Below the pieces are notes generated by a model. That model saw nothing but the letters and a program-made list of their open reading frames with translations, searched no databases and was not told the DNA's origin. From Burkholderiales bacterium (GTDB lineage: Bacteria; Pseudomonadota; Gammaproteobacteria; Burkholderiales; Burkholderiaceae_E), in contig JAPOKJ010000024.1 in NCBI GenBank assembly GCA_029977705.1, positions 1 to 50,401 of the forward strand: a stretch of DNA of 50,401 bases. The letters run 5' to 3'. Position 1 is the first letter of the stretch; every line of letters starts with the position of its first letter. Below are positions 8,309-16,130 of the stretch, piece by piece. A program made the translations under genes and the position numbers.

Positions 8309-10033
8309 TTGTCTACTGCAACCAACGCCGCATTCGCGGCCTCCACCAGCGGCGAGAGCTTTGCCGCCATGTTCGAAGAATCGCTCTCCAAGAAGGAGAT
8401 GCGTCATGGTGAGGTGATCACGGCTGAAGTCGTGCGCATCGATCACAACTTCGTGGTCGTCAACGCCGGCCTGAAGTCCGAGAGCTTCATCCCCATCGAA
8501 GAATTCCACAATGACCAAGGCGTTGCCGAGGTCAATATCGGTGATTTCATCTCCGTCGCGATCGAATCGCTCGAAGACGGCTATGGTGAAACCCGCCTGT
8601 CGCGCGATCGCGCCAAGCGCCTGTCGGCCTGGGTCAACCTCGAGTTGGCGATGGAGCAGGAAACGCTGGTGAGCGGCACCGTGACCGGCAAGGTCAAGGG
8701 CGGCCTGACCGTCATGACCAATGGCATCCGCGCCTTCCTGCCCGGTTCGCTGATCGACACCCGCCCCATCAAGGACACCACGCCCTTCGAGGGCAAGACG
8801 ATGGACTTCCGGGTCATCAAGCTGGATCGCAAGCGCAACAACGTCGTGCTGTCGCGTCGTGCCGTGGTCGAACTGAGCCAGGGCGAAGAGCGCGCCAAGC
8901 TGCTCGAGAACCTGGCCGAAGGCGCCATCGTCACCGGGACTGTCAAGAACATCACCGACTACGGTGCCTTCGTTGACCTGGGCGGCATCGATGGCCTGCT
9001 GCACATCACCGATATGGCCTGGCGCCGTGTCCGTCACCCCTCCGAGGTGGTGCAGGTCGGTCAGGAAGTCACCGCCAAGGTGCTCAAGTTCGATCAGGAA
9101 AAGAACCGCGTCTCGCTGGGCATCAAGCAACTGGGCGACGATCCCTGGAACGGCATTGCCCGTCGCTACCCGACCGGCACCCGCATGTTCGGCAAGGTCA
9201 CCAACATCACCGACTACGGTGCCTTCATCGAGATCGAACCCGGCATCGAAGGCCTGGTACACGTCTCCGAGATGGACTGGACCAACAAGAACATCAACCC
9301 GTCCAAGGCCGTCAGCCTGGGTGAAGAGACCGAAGTCATGGTCCTGGAGATCGACGAGGATCGTCGCCGCATCTCGCTGGGCATGAAGCAGTGCCGTCCG
9401 AACCCCTGGGACGAGTTTGCCCAGAACAACCGCAAGGGCGATCGCGTCAAGGGCGCCATCAAGTCGATCACCGACTTCGGCGTGTTCATCGGCCTGCCCG
9501 GTGGCATCGACGGTCTGGTGCACCTGTCCGACCTGTCCTGGGCCAAGCCCGGCGAAGAGGCCGTACGCGAGTTCAAGAAGGGCGACGAGGTCGAAGCCGT
9601 TGTGCTGGCCATCGATGTCGAGCGCGAGCGCATTTCCCTGGGCATCAAGCAGCTCGAGGGCGATCCCTTCGACAACTATGCCTCGACCCACGAGAAAGGC
9701 TCGCTGGTGCGTGGCAAGCTGATCCAGGTCGATGCCAAGGGCGCGACCGTCGAGGTGGCGCCTGACCTGACCGGCTACCTGCGTGCTTCCGAGATCTCGC
9801 GTGACCGTGTCGAAGATGCGCGCAATGTGCTCAAGGAAGGCGATGAAGTCGAGGTGATGGTGATCAACATCGATCGCAAGAACCGCGTCATCAACCTGTC
9901 GATCAAGGCCAAGGACACGGCTGAGACCGCAGAAGCCATGCAGAAGATGGCCGCCGAGTCGGCGGGCAATGCCGGCACCACCAACCTGGGCGCCCTGTTG
10001 CGTGCCAAGCTGGATGGTGGCGACAACAAGTAA
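8309..10033 (+). CDS. rpsA: 30S ribosomal protein S1
   Basis: Binds mRNA on the 30S subunit and promotes translation initiation. The product is about 574 residues with six S1 (OB-fold) repeats, recognisable from recurring motifs such as [19 protein letters not shown] and VSEMDW. The N-terminal sequence [20 protein letters not shown] matches S1 proteins. I place the start at TTG 8309 (STATNAAF...) because a GGAA site sits 8 bases upstream and the length fits; GTG 8288 lacks such a site and ATG 8369 would remove conserved residues. A 9-bp hairpin follows the stop. Confidence 0.95.
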   Translation: MSTATNAAFAASTSGESFAAMFEESLSKKEMRHGEVITAEVVRIDHNFVVVNAGLKSESFIPIEEFHNDQGVAEVNIGDFISVAIESLEDGYGETRLSRDRAKRLSAWVNLELAMEQETLVSGTVTGKVKGGLTVMTNGIRAFLPGSLIDTRPIKDTTPFEGKTMDFRVIKLDRKRNNVVLSRRAVVELSQGEERAKLLENLAEGAIVTGTVKNITDYGAFVDLGGIDGLLHITDMAWRRVRHPSEVVQVGQEVTAKVLKFDQEKNRVSLGIKQLGDDPWNGIARRYPTGTRMFGKVTNITDYGAFIEIEPGIEGLVHVSEMDWTNKNINPSKAVSLGEETEVMVLEIDEDRRRISLGMKQCRPNPWDEFAQNNRKGDRVKGAIKSITDFGVFIGLPGGIDGLVHLSDLSWAKPGEEAVREFKKGDEVEAVVLAIDVERERISLGIKQLEGDPFDNYASTHEKGSLVRGKLIQVDAKGATVEVAPDLTGYLRASEISRDRVEDARNVLKEGDEVEVMVINIDRKNRVINLSIKAKDTAETAEAMQKMAAESAGNAGTTNLGALLRAKLDGGDNK

Positions 10034-10043
10034 GCAAGGTGCC

Positions 10044-10073
10044 GTTCCGGCCAGCCTTTGGGCGGGCCGGAAC
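10044..10073 (+). terminator. Hairpin between rpsA and ihfB
   Basis: A perfect 9-bp stem, GTTCCGGCC with GGCCGGAAC, around a 12-base loop. There is no T-run after it, so it may be an attenuator or an mRNA 3'-end stabiliser that lets rpsA be expressed above ihfB, rather than a full terminator. Confidence 0.4.
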
Positions 10074-10096
10074 CGTTCAGCAGTGGAGTGAAGGGC

Positions 10097-10510
10097 ATGA
10101 ACCAGGAATTCAAGGACGACAAGCCGGCAGGCCTCGCTCCGGCCCCCGCGAGCAAATCCGAGTCGGGTTTTGACATCGTGGAAGCCGGTGACGACGACGC
10201 TGGTGGCGCAGTCACGCGCTCGCAATTGATTGCCCGGTTGGCCGATCACTATCCGCAGCTGGTTGCCAAGGATGCCGAAGAGGCCGTAAAAACCATTCTC
10301 GATGCCATGGCCAAGGCCTTGGCCGAAGGCCAGCGCATCGAGATCCGCGGCTTTGGCAGCTTCGCGCTGTCGCACCGGCCCTCCCGGGTCGGTCGCAATC
10401 CCAAGTCGGGTGCCAAGGTGGTGGTGCCGCCCAAGCGCGTGCCCCATTTCAAGCCGGGCAAGGAACTGCGCGAGCGGGTCGATCAGGCCTTGCAGATCGG
10501 CCAGCTCTGA
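10097..10510 (+). CDS. ihfB: Integration host factor beta subunit, with N-terminal extension
   Basis: DNA-bending HU/IHF-family protein that pairs with IHF-alpha. The core (from about residue 39, [20 protein letters not shown], to the C-terminus) holds the typical [17 protein letters not shown] and [10 protein letters not shown] motifs. It is 137 residues rather than the usual 95-105 because about 38 residues, acidic and Pro/Ala-rich, precede the fold. The Met that normally opens IHF-beta is replaced here by Val encoded GTC, not a start codon, and ATG 10097 has a good GAAGG ribosome site, so the extension is real. Position directly after rpsA is characteristic of ihfB. Confidence 0.92.
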   Translation: MNQEFKDDKPAGLAPAPASKSESGFDIVEAGDDDAGGAVTRSQLIARLADHYPQLVAKDAEEAVKTILDAMAKALAEGQRIEIRGFGSFALSHRPSRVGRNPKSGAKVVVPPKRVPHFKPGKELRERVDQALQIGQL

Positions 10511-10569
10511 GCCGGCGCAGCGGCTGCCTGCCAGGCGCGGCCATGACATACACTCCTGTCTGACCGGTG

Positions 10570-10590
10570 AAGCCCCCGACACCGGGGCTT
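10570..10590 (+). terminator. Hairpin between ihfB and lapA
   Basis: A 7-bp stem, AAGCCCC with GGGGCTT, around a 7-base loop, followed by TTC only. It is a weak intrinsic terminator or attenuator at most; lapA has its own ribosome site immediately downstream. Confidence 0.4.
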
Positions 10591-10610
10591 TCGCCATCTA
10601 GGAGATCTCG

Positions 10611-10934
10611 ATGCGATTCATCACCTGGGTCATCAACGGCCTGTTGTTCATCCTGGCGCTGGGCTTTGCGATCAAGAACACCGCGCCCACCGAGTTGCGC
10701 TTCTTTTTCTTCACCGGCGATTACGTCTGGAACTTTCCGCTGGTCATCTACCTGCTGGTGTTTTTCGTCGCCGGCGTGGTGGCGGGCCTGCTGTCGGTGA
10801 TCCCCTCTTATTTTCGTGGCCGTCGCGAAATCGCCCGGCTGCGCAAGGATGTCCGCCTGGCGGCCAAGCCAGCACCTGGCTCGGTAGCGGCCCGCGACCT
10901 CGATCCGCCGGTGCCGCCGGTGGGCGGTTTCTGA
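10611..10934 (+). CDS. lapA: LapA family inner-membrane protein (DUF1049)
   Basis: A 107-residue protein with two transmembrane helices (about residues 4-20 and 44-66), the NTAPTELRFFFF segment between them, and an Arg/Lys-rich cytoplasmic tail. In E. coli LapA is encoded with LapB, which controls LPS synthesis. An AGGAGA site lies 7 bases upstream of the ATG. lapB begins 15 bases after the stop, so the two are clearly paired. Confidence 0.88.
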   Translation: MRFITWVINGLLFILALGFAIKNTAPTELRFFFFTGDYVWNFPLVIYLLVFFVAGVVAGLLSVIPSYFRGRREIARLRKDVRLAAKPAPGSVAARDLDPPVPPVGGF

Positions 10935-10949
10935 CCCGGGCCCGGCACG

Positions 10950-12044
10950 ATGACCTTCGAGTATTGGTGGCTGCTGGCCCTGCCCCTGTTCTTCGCCCTC
11001 GGCTGGTTTGCCTCCCGGGCCGATGCCCGCTCGGTGGCGTCACCCGCGCAGGGCAGCCTGCCCGAGGCGTATTTCAAGGGACTCAACTTTTTGCTCAATG
11101 AGCAGCCTGACAAGGCCATCGATGCCTTTGTCGATGTGGTGCGCCTCGAGCCTGAAACCGTCGAACTGCATTTCGCATTGGGCAACCTGTTTCGTCGCCG
11201 TGGTGAGTACGACCGTGCCATCCGCGTGCACCAGAACCTGTTCGAGCGGGCCGATATCAAGGATGAGCAAAAGGCCCATGCCCTTTACGAACTCGGACAG
11301 GATTATCTGCGCGCCGGATTGCTCGACCGGGCCGAAGACGCTTTCAATCGCCTAGCGAGCGGACCCTACGCCGGGGCGGCGCTGCGCCACCGGCTGAGCA
11401 TTGCGCAGATGGTCAGCGACTGGCCGCAGGCCATCGACCTGGCCGAGCAACTGCAGCGCGGCGGTGATGGCCATCACGACCGGCAGTTGTGCCATTTCCG
11501 CTGCGAGCAGGGCGATGCCGCGGGTGCGGCGCAGGCGCTGCCCAGTCACCCCCGTCCCCTGCTGATGCTGGGCGAGGAAGCCTTGCGCCAGGGGCGTACG
11601 CAGGCCGCCATCGATGCCTGGCACCAGGTGGCTGAGCAGCATCCTGAATTCATGGGGCTGATCGCCCGGCCCTGGCTGCAGGCGCATCAGGACCTGAATC
11701 CTTCGGATACCGAAGGTCTGGCCGTGCTCGAAAAAGTTCTGGCCAGCCATTTCTCAAGCGACGTCTTCCAGGCGGTCTACGAGGCCCGCCTGGCCCGTGA
11801 TGGCAAGGCCATGGCCGATGAATGGGCGCGACCGCAGATCCAGCAGTCGGCCTCGCTGGGGGCACTGAACCAGATGCTCAAGGGGCAGGGCAGTGACCAG
11901 GACTGGCTCAAGCAACTGGTGGCCACCCATGCCGAACCCAAGGCGCGCTACACCTGCAAGCAGTGCGGCTTTCAGGCCAAGCACTTTTACTGGCGCTGTC
12001 AGGCCTGCAACCAATGGGACAGCTATCCCCCGCGCCGCCTCTGA
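10950..12044 (+). CDS. lapB: Lipopolysaccharide assembly protein B
   Basis: Inner-membrane TPR protein that in E. coli (YciM) promotes FtsH-dependent turnover of LpxC and so balances LPS with phospholipid. The 364-residue product has an N-terminal membrane anchor (residues 1-20, WWLLALPLFFALGWF), a run of TPR repeats (GLNFLLNEQPDKAIDAF, LHFALGNLFRRRGEYDRAI), and a C-terminal rubredoxin-like metal knuckle with CKQCGF and CQACNQW. Both anchor and metal site are needed in E. coli, and both are intact here. Confidence 0.92.
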   Translation: MTFEYWWLLALPLFFALGWFASRADARSVASPAQGSLPEAYFKGLNFLLNEQPDKAIDAFVDVVRLEPETVELHFALGNLFRRRGEYDRAIRVHQNLFERADIKDEQKAHALYELGQDYLRAGLLDRAEDAFNRLASGPYAGAALRHRLSIAQMVSDWPQAIDLAEQLQRGGDGHHDRQLCHFRCEQGDAAGAAQALPSHPRPLLMLGEEALRQGRTQAAIDAWHQVAEQHPEFMGLIARPWLQAHQDLNPSDTEGLAVLEKVLASHFSSDVFQAVYEARLARDGKAMADEWARPQIQQSASLGALNQMLKGQGSDQDWLKQLVATHAEPKARYTCKQCGFQAKHFYWRCQACNQWDSYPPRRL

Positions 12045-12178
12045 TCGCTGGGCGTTGGCGGCTGCGACCGGCCCGACATCGGCGCAGGAATGCACCGCAC
12101 GCAGTAGGCTGCTGAATTTGCCGCGCCGCTTCGGTGCAGGAAGTCAACCGTAGTCCCGTGAAACTCGTTGATCTGGCG

Positions 12179-12195
12179 GTAAGCAGGGTGCTTAC
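12179..12195. promoter_or_regulatory. Perfect inverted repeat upstream of the ComEA-like gene
   Basis: GTAAGC and GCTTAC flank AGGGT, 28 bases before the ATG of the ComEA-like gene, within the 179-base gap after lapB. A TTGATC stretch just upstream could be part of a -35 element, but the -10 is poor. It could be an operator or a small leader hairpin. The rest of the gap (12045-12178) shows nothing I can name. Confidence 0.3.
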
Positions 12196-12223
12196 ATGAT
12201 CCATGTTCAACTAGGAGTCAAAG

Positions 12224-12961
12224 ATGAAAAAACTGTTTGGGGCGCTGTTCACCGCGGTCGCCATGTTCCTGGGCTCGTTCGGCCTGGCATTTGCTGCCGT
12301 GGATGCCAACAAGGCGACCCAGGCTGAGCTTGAGTCGGTTTCCGGCATTGGTCCGGTGCTGGCTGGCCGCATCATCGAAGAGCGCAAGAAGGGCAACTTC
12401 AAGGACCTGAAAGATCTGGAAACCCGTGTCAAAGGGATTGGCGAAGAAAACGTCAAGAAAATGGCTGCTGCCGGCCTGAGCATCGGTGGTGGTGCTGCAC
12501 CGAAAGCCGAAGCCAAGGCTGATGCCAAGAAAGATGCTCCGAAAGCCGACGCTGGCGCCAAGGATGCCCCGAAGGCAGATGCCAAGAAAGACGCGCCGAA
12601 AGCTGACGCCAAAGCCGATGCCAAGCCTGCCGCCAAGGTAGACGACAAGGCCGAAGCCAAGAAGAAGGCTGCTGAAGAGAAGAAGGCTGCTGCTGAAGCC
12701 AAGAAGAAGGCCGACGACGAGAAGAAGAAAGCTGCTGCTGAAGCCAAGAAGAAGGCTGACGACGAGAAGAAAGCGGCTGCTGAAGCCAAGAAGAAGGAAG
12801 CTGCCGAGAAGAAGGCTGCTGCCGCTGCCAAGAAGGACGCTCCCAAGGCTGATGCGAAAGCTGATGCCAAGAAAGATGCGCCGAAAGCCGATGCCAAGAA
12901 AGCCGATGACAAGCCGGCTGCCAAGGCTGATGCCAAGGCCGATGCCAAGAAAGAGAAGTAA
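12224..12961 (+). CDS. Exported ComEA-like helix-hairpin-helix protein with Lys/Ala/Asp-rich tail
   Basis: A 245-residue protein in three parts. Residues 1-24 are a Sec signal peptide (ending GLAFA). Residues 25-90 are a ComEA-type helix-hairpin-helix DNA-binding module (NKATQAELESVSGIGPVLAG, then ETRVKGIGEENVKKM). Residues 92-245 are low complexity, almost only Ala, Lys, Asp, Glu and Pro, with repeats of KADAKKDAPKADA and AAAEAKKKADDEKK. ComEA proteins bind incoming DNA in the periplasm during natural transformation; standard ones lack such a tail. The tail resembles eukaryotic histone H1-like bacterial proteins in composition, but carries acidic residues too. An AGGAG site precedes the ATG and a strong terminator follows, so it is probably transcribed alone. 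Confidence 0.85.
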   Translation: MKKLFGALFTAVAMFLGSFGLAFAAVDANKATQAELESVSGIGPVLAGRIIEERKKGNFKDLKDLETRVKGIGEENVKKMAAAGLSIGGGAAPKAEAKADAKKDAPKADAGAKDAPKADAKKDAPKADAKADAKPAAKVDDKAEAKKKAAEEKKAAAEAKKKADDEKKKAAAEAKKKADDEKKAAAEAKKKEAAEKKAAAAAKKDAPKADAKADAKKDAPKADAKKADDKPAAKADAKADAKKEK

Positions 12962-13004
12962 TCCTCTGTTGGCAAGTGTGCGGGGGCCCAGCCCCTGCAA
13001 ACGG

Positions 13005-13032
13005 AACCCGGTCCCAGGACCGGGTTTTTTTT
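13005..13032 (+). terminator. Rho-independent terminator after the ComEA-like gene
   Basis: A 9-bp G/C-rich stem (AACCCGGTC with GACCGGGTT) closed by a 4-base loop. Eight T residues run from 13025, starting inside the last two stem pairs. It is the clearest intrinsic terminator in the window. Confidence 0.92.
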
Positions 13033-13054
13033 CGTCTCCAGCCCCCGGGTTAAC

Positions 13055-13963
13055 ATGCCGGACATGCACTGGTCCGAACTGTCTGCGGCCGAACGCGAGC
13101 GCGCCATGTCGCCCAGCTCGATGATCGGCGGTCATTACCAGCCCTTCATTGAGGCTTATGCCCGGGAGAGCGCGCAGGCGCGGGCCCGTCTGACCTGTCG
13201 CGAAGCGCTGCGCTATGCGGCGGGGCCACGCTGCCTGCTCGATTTTTTCCCGGCATCGCAGGCCGGAGCCGGCCTTTTGGTGTTCATCCATGGTGGTTAC
13301 TGGCAGGAGCTGTCAAGGCATGAGTCCGCCCTTCTGGCGCCGGCCTGGGTGGGCGCTGGCTGGGCCCATGCGGTGATCGACTATGACCTCGCCCCCGCGG
13401 CCTCGCTCGGGCAGATTCTTCAGCAGTGCCACCAGGCACTGGCCTGGCTGCGCAGCCAGGCAGGTCCTCTGGGCATCGATGCCCGCCGCATCGTCCTGGC
13501 TGGCAGCTCGGCCGGTGCCCATCTGGCGGCCATGCTGTGCCTGGCCGACGCGGGCGCCTTGCCAGGCCTGGCGGCCCGTCCGCCTGGCCAGCCGCCCCTG
13601 GCCGCTGCCCTGCTGCTCTCCGGTGTCTATGAGCTCGAGCCCCTGGTGGGCACCTCGATCAACCAGGCCCTGGGTCTTTCAGTCCAGCAGGCCCGGGCGT
13701 TCAGTCCCCAGGCCTGCCTGATGGGGCCCGAGGGGCGCCGTCCCGTACCGGGCCACCTGTTGCCGCCGACCTTCATTGCCTGCGGCACGGTCGAAACCGA
13801 TGAGTTCCGGCGCCAAAGCCGTGCCTTTGCCCGATCATTGCGGGCACACGGGACACGTGTGCAGGCCCTCGAACGGGAAGGCCGCAATCACTTTGATCTT
13901 GTCAACGCGCTTGGGCGCAGCGACGATCCCCTGTTCAAGGCTGCCCTTTCCTTTCTGTCATGA
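13055..13963 (+). CDS. Alpha/beta-hydrolase, probable arylformamidase (kynurenine formamidase)
   Basis: Predicted to hydrolyse N-formylkynurenine to kynurenine and formate. The 302-residue hydrolase has the oxyanion motif HGGYW (residues 79-83), nucleophile elbow GSSAG with Ser152, and a likely catalytic His in GRNHFDLVNAL near the C-terminus. HGGxW-type enzymes next to kynureninase correspond to the arylformamidase family best known from eukaryotes, whereas the usual bacterial KynB is a metal-dependent cyclase-family enzyme. The TGA overlaps the kynU ATG (ATGA). No tryptophan dioxygenase is in the window. Function rests largely on the adjacent kynU; a broader esterase role is possible. Confidence 0.82.
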   Translation: MPDMHWSELSAAERERAMSPSSMIGGHYQPFIEAYARESAQARARLTCREALRYAAGPRCLLDFFPASQAGAGLLVFIHGGYWQELSRHESALLAPAWVGAGWAHAVIDYDLAPAASLGQILQQCHQALAWLRSQAGPLGIDARRIVLAGSSAGAHLAAMLCLADAGALPGLAARPPGQPPLAAALLLSGVYELEPLVGTSINQALGLSVQQARAFSPQACLMGPEGRRPVPGHLLPPTFIACGTVETDEFRRQSRAFARSLRAHGTRVQALEREGRNHFDLVNALGRSDDPLFKAALSFLS

Positions 13964-15225
13964 CGATCGCCCCATTGCCACAACGCCCCCTGACGCGTGC
14001 CGATACCCAGTCCCTCGACGCGGCCGATGTCCTGGCGCCCCTGCGTCAGCGTTTCGAGCTGCCCGAAGGCATCAATTACCTCGACGGCAATTCGCTGGGC
14101 GCCCTGCCCAAGGGCGTCGCTGAGCGGGTCGAGCGGGCCATCCGAGAGGAATGGGGCCAGGGGCTGATCCGCTCCTGGAATGATGCCGACTGGTACCCGG
14201 CGCCGCTGCGGGTCGGGCAGACCATTGCCCGCCTGATCGGGGCACAGGGCCACGAGGTGGTGGTCTGTGATTCCACCTCGGTGAACCTGTACAAGGTGCT
14301 GGTGGCGGCCTTGCGCCTGCGACCGAGGCGACGCATCGTGGTGTGCGAGCGCGGCAACTTTCCAACCGATGCCTACATCGTGAACAGTGTGGCCGAGCTG
14401 ATGAAGGTCGATGTGATCTACGCCGACCCCGATCAGGTGCCAGCGGCCATCGAGGCGGCCGGGCATGAGTTGGCGGTAGTGCAGCTGACCCATGTGCACT
14501 ACAAGAGCGGGCAGCTGTATGACATGGCGGCCCTCACCGCACGAACCCAGGCGCTGGGCGCGGTGGTGATCTGGGATCTGGCGCACAGTGCCGGCGTGAT
14601 CGACCTGCAGTTGTCGGCCCTGCGGGTCGACTTTGCCGTCGGCTGCGGCTACAAGTACCTCAACGGGGGACCGGGTGCACCGGCCTATGTGTACGTGCGC
14701 GAGGATCACCTGTCCGAGATCCGTCAGCCCCTGCAGGGCTGGCATGGCCACAAGCGGCCCTTCGAATTCAGCCATGACTACGAGCCGCATCCGGGCATCG
14801 ACCAGATGCTGGTGGGCACCGCATCGCAATTGGGTCTGATCGCCTTCGAGGCCGCGCTGCAGGCCTATGAAGGCGTCGAGCTGGCGCAGGTGCGGGCCAA
14901 GAGCATGGCCCTGGGAGACTTGTTCGTGCGGCTGGTCGACGAGCGACTGGCCGGCTTCGGCTTTGGGCTGGCCTCGCCCCGCGAGGCCGCTCGCCGCGGC
15001 AGCCAGGTCTCGCTGACCCATGAGCAGGGCTACGCCATCATGCAGGCGCTGATCGCGCGCGGCGTGATTGGGGATTTTCGTGCCCCTGACATCCTGCGCT
15101 TCGGCTTTGCACCGCTGTATGTGCGCCATGTCGACCTGTGGGATGCGATCGAGGCGCTGCGCAACATCATGCACAGCGGCCAGTGGCGCGAGCCCCGCTT
15201 CGCACAGCGCAAGGCGGTGACCTGA
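13960..15225 (+). CDS. kynU: Kynureninase
   Basis: PLP enzyme cleaving kynurenine to anthranilate and alanine. The 421-residue protein has LDGNSLGALP near 45, the aspartate-containing IWDLAHSAGV near 205, and the PLP-lysine motif GCGYKYLNGGPGAP with Lys232. Length and motifs are those of the family. It overlaps the formamidase upstream and shares a base with the ubiA start (TGATG), so all three are likely co-translated. The products are anthranilate, which can feed tryptophan synthesis or degradation, and alanine. Confidence 0.96.
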   Translation: MTIAPLPQRPLTRADTQSLDAADVLAPLRQRFELPEGINYLDGNSLGALPKGVAERVERAIREEWGQGLIRSWNDADWYPAPLRVGQTIARLIGAQGHEVVVCDSTSVNLYKVLVAALRLRPRRRIVVCERGNFPTDAYIVNSVAELMKVDVIYADPDQVPAAIEAAGHELAVVQLTHVHYKSGQLYDMAALTARTQALGAVVIWDLAHSAGVIDLQLSALRVDFAVGCGYKYLNGGPGAPAYVYVREDHLSEIRQPLQGWHGHKRPFEFSHDYEPHPGIDQMLVGTASQLGLIAFEAALQAYEGVELAQVRAKSMALGDLFVRLVDERLAGFGFGLASPREAARRGSQVSLTHEQGYAIMQALIARGVIGDFRAPDILRFGFAPLYVRHVDLWDAIEALRNIMHSGQWREPRFAQRKAVT

Positions 15226-16130
15226 TGGGCCTGCCCGATCCGGTCATGGAATCCGCCACCGGGATCGCACCGGCCCGCGAGCCGCGCTGGCGGCTGTATG
15301 CCCGGCTGATGCGCCTGCACCGGCCGATCGGCACCCTGCTGCTGCTGTGGCCGACGCTGTGGGCGCTGTGCATGGCCTCCAATGGCGACATGGATCTTTA
15401 CGATCTGTTCGCGTTTTCGCTGGGGACCTTGCTGATGCGCTCGGCCGGTTGCGTCATCAATGACTATGCCGATCGCGACTTTGACCGGCATGTCGAACGC
15501 ACCCGGGACCGCCCCCTCACCGCCGGGCTGGTCAGTACCCGTGAGGCCCTGTTCTTGTTCGTGGTGCTGTGCTTGCTGGCGGCCCTGTTGCTGATTCCCT
15601 TCCGCCCCCTGACCTGGGTATTGGCTCTGGTGGCCGTCTTCCTGGCGGCCAGTTATCCCTTCACCAAGCGATTCTTTCCGTTGCCGCAGGCCTACCTCGG
15701 CATTGCGTTCGGCTTTGGCATCCCGATGGCCTTTGCCCAGGTGCAGGGCCAGGTGCCCCTGATCGCGTGGGTCATGCTCCTGGCCAACATCTGCTGGGCC
15801 CTGGCCTACGACACCGAGTACGCGATGGTCGATCGCGAGGACGACCTGAAAATCGGCATCAAGACCTCGGCCATCACCTTCGGTCGCTTCGATGTGATGG
15901 CAGTGATGCTGTTCTATGCCGCCACGCTGGGCCTGCTTGCACTGGTGGGGGCGCTGGCCGATCTCGATGAGCTCTACTACGGCGCACTGGCGCTGGCGGC
16001 CCTCATCGCCCTGTATCACTTCATCCTGATCCGCAAGCGTGACCGGGATGGATGCTTCAAGGCCTTCAACCACAACAACTGGCTGGGTGCGGTGGTCTTC
16101 ATCGGCATTCTTGCAGCGTACTGGATCTGA
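15225..16130 (+). CDS. ubiA: 4-hydroxybenzoate octaprenyltransferase
   Basis: Integral membrane prenyltransferase attaching the polyprenyl tail to 4-hydroxybenzoate in ubiquinone synthesis. The 301-residue product has the two Mg-prenyl diphosphate motifs NDYADRDFD (79-87) and YDTEYAMVDREDD (near 203), and about eight membrane helices. ATG 15225 overlaps the kynU stop; an upstream in-frame start lies inside kynU and adds nothing conserved. Its own stop overlaps the next ATG. ubiA beside a NosR-like gene is unusual; ubiC is not present. Confidence 0.95.
   Translation: MGLPDPVMESATGIAPAREPRWRLYARLMRLHRPIGTLLLLWPTLWALCMASNGDMDLYDLFAFSLGTLLMRSAGCVINDYADRDFDRHVERTRDRPLTAGLVSTREALFLFVVLCLLAALLLIPFRPLTWVLALVAVFLAASYPFTKRFFPLPQAYLGIAFGFGIPMAFAQVQGQVPLIAWVMLLANICWALAYDTEYAMVDREDDLKIGIKTSAITFGRFDVMAVMLFYAATLGLLALVGALADLDELYYGALALAALIALYHFILIRKRDRDGCFKAFNHNNWLGAVVFIGILAAYWI

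Noticed and set aside
8093-10597. 834-codon open frame antisense to rpsA and ihfB
   Set aside because: High-GC shadow of the strongly conserved S1 and IHF coding sequences; no domain in the translation.
12500-12958. Tandem-looking DNA repeats that could suggest a CRISPR array
   Set aside because: The repetition is codon-level low complexity within a continuous reading frame, with no spacers of uniform length.
12211-13291. Long frames antisense to the ComEA-like tail, rich in Leu/Phe/Ala/Gly/Ser
   Set aside because: They arise from reading the Lys/Ala repeat backwards; no ribosome site or family match.
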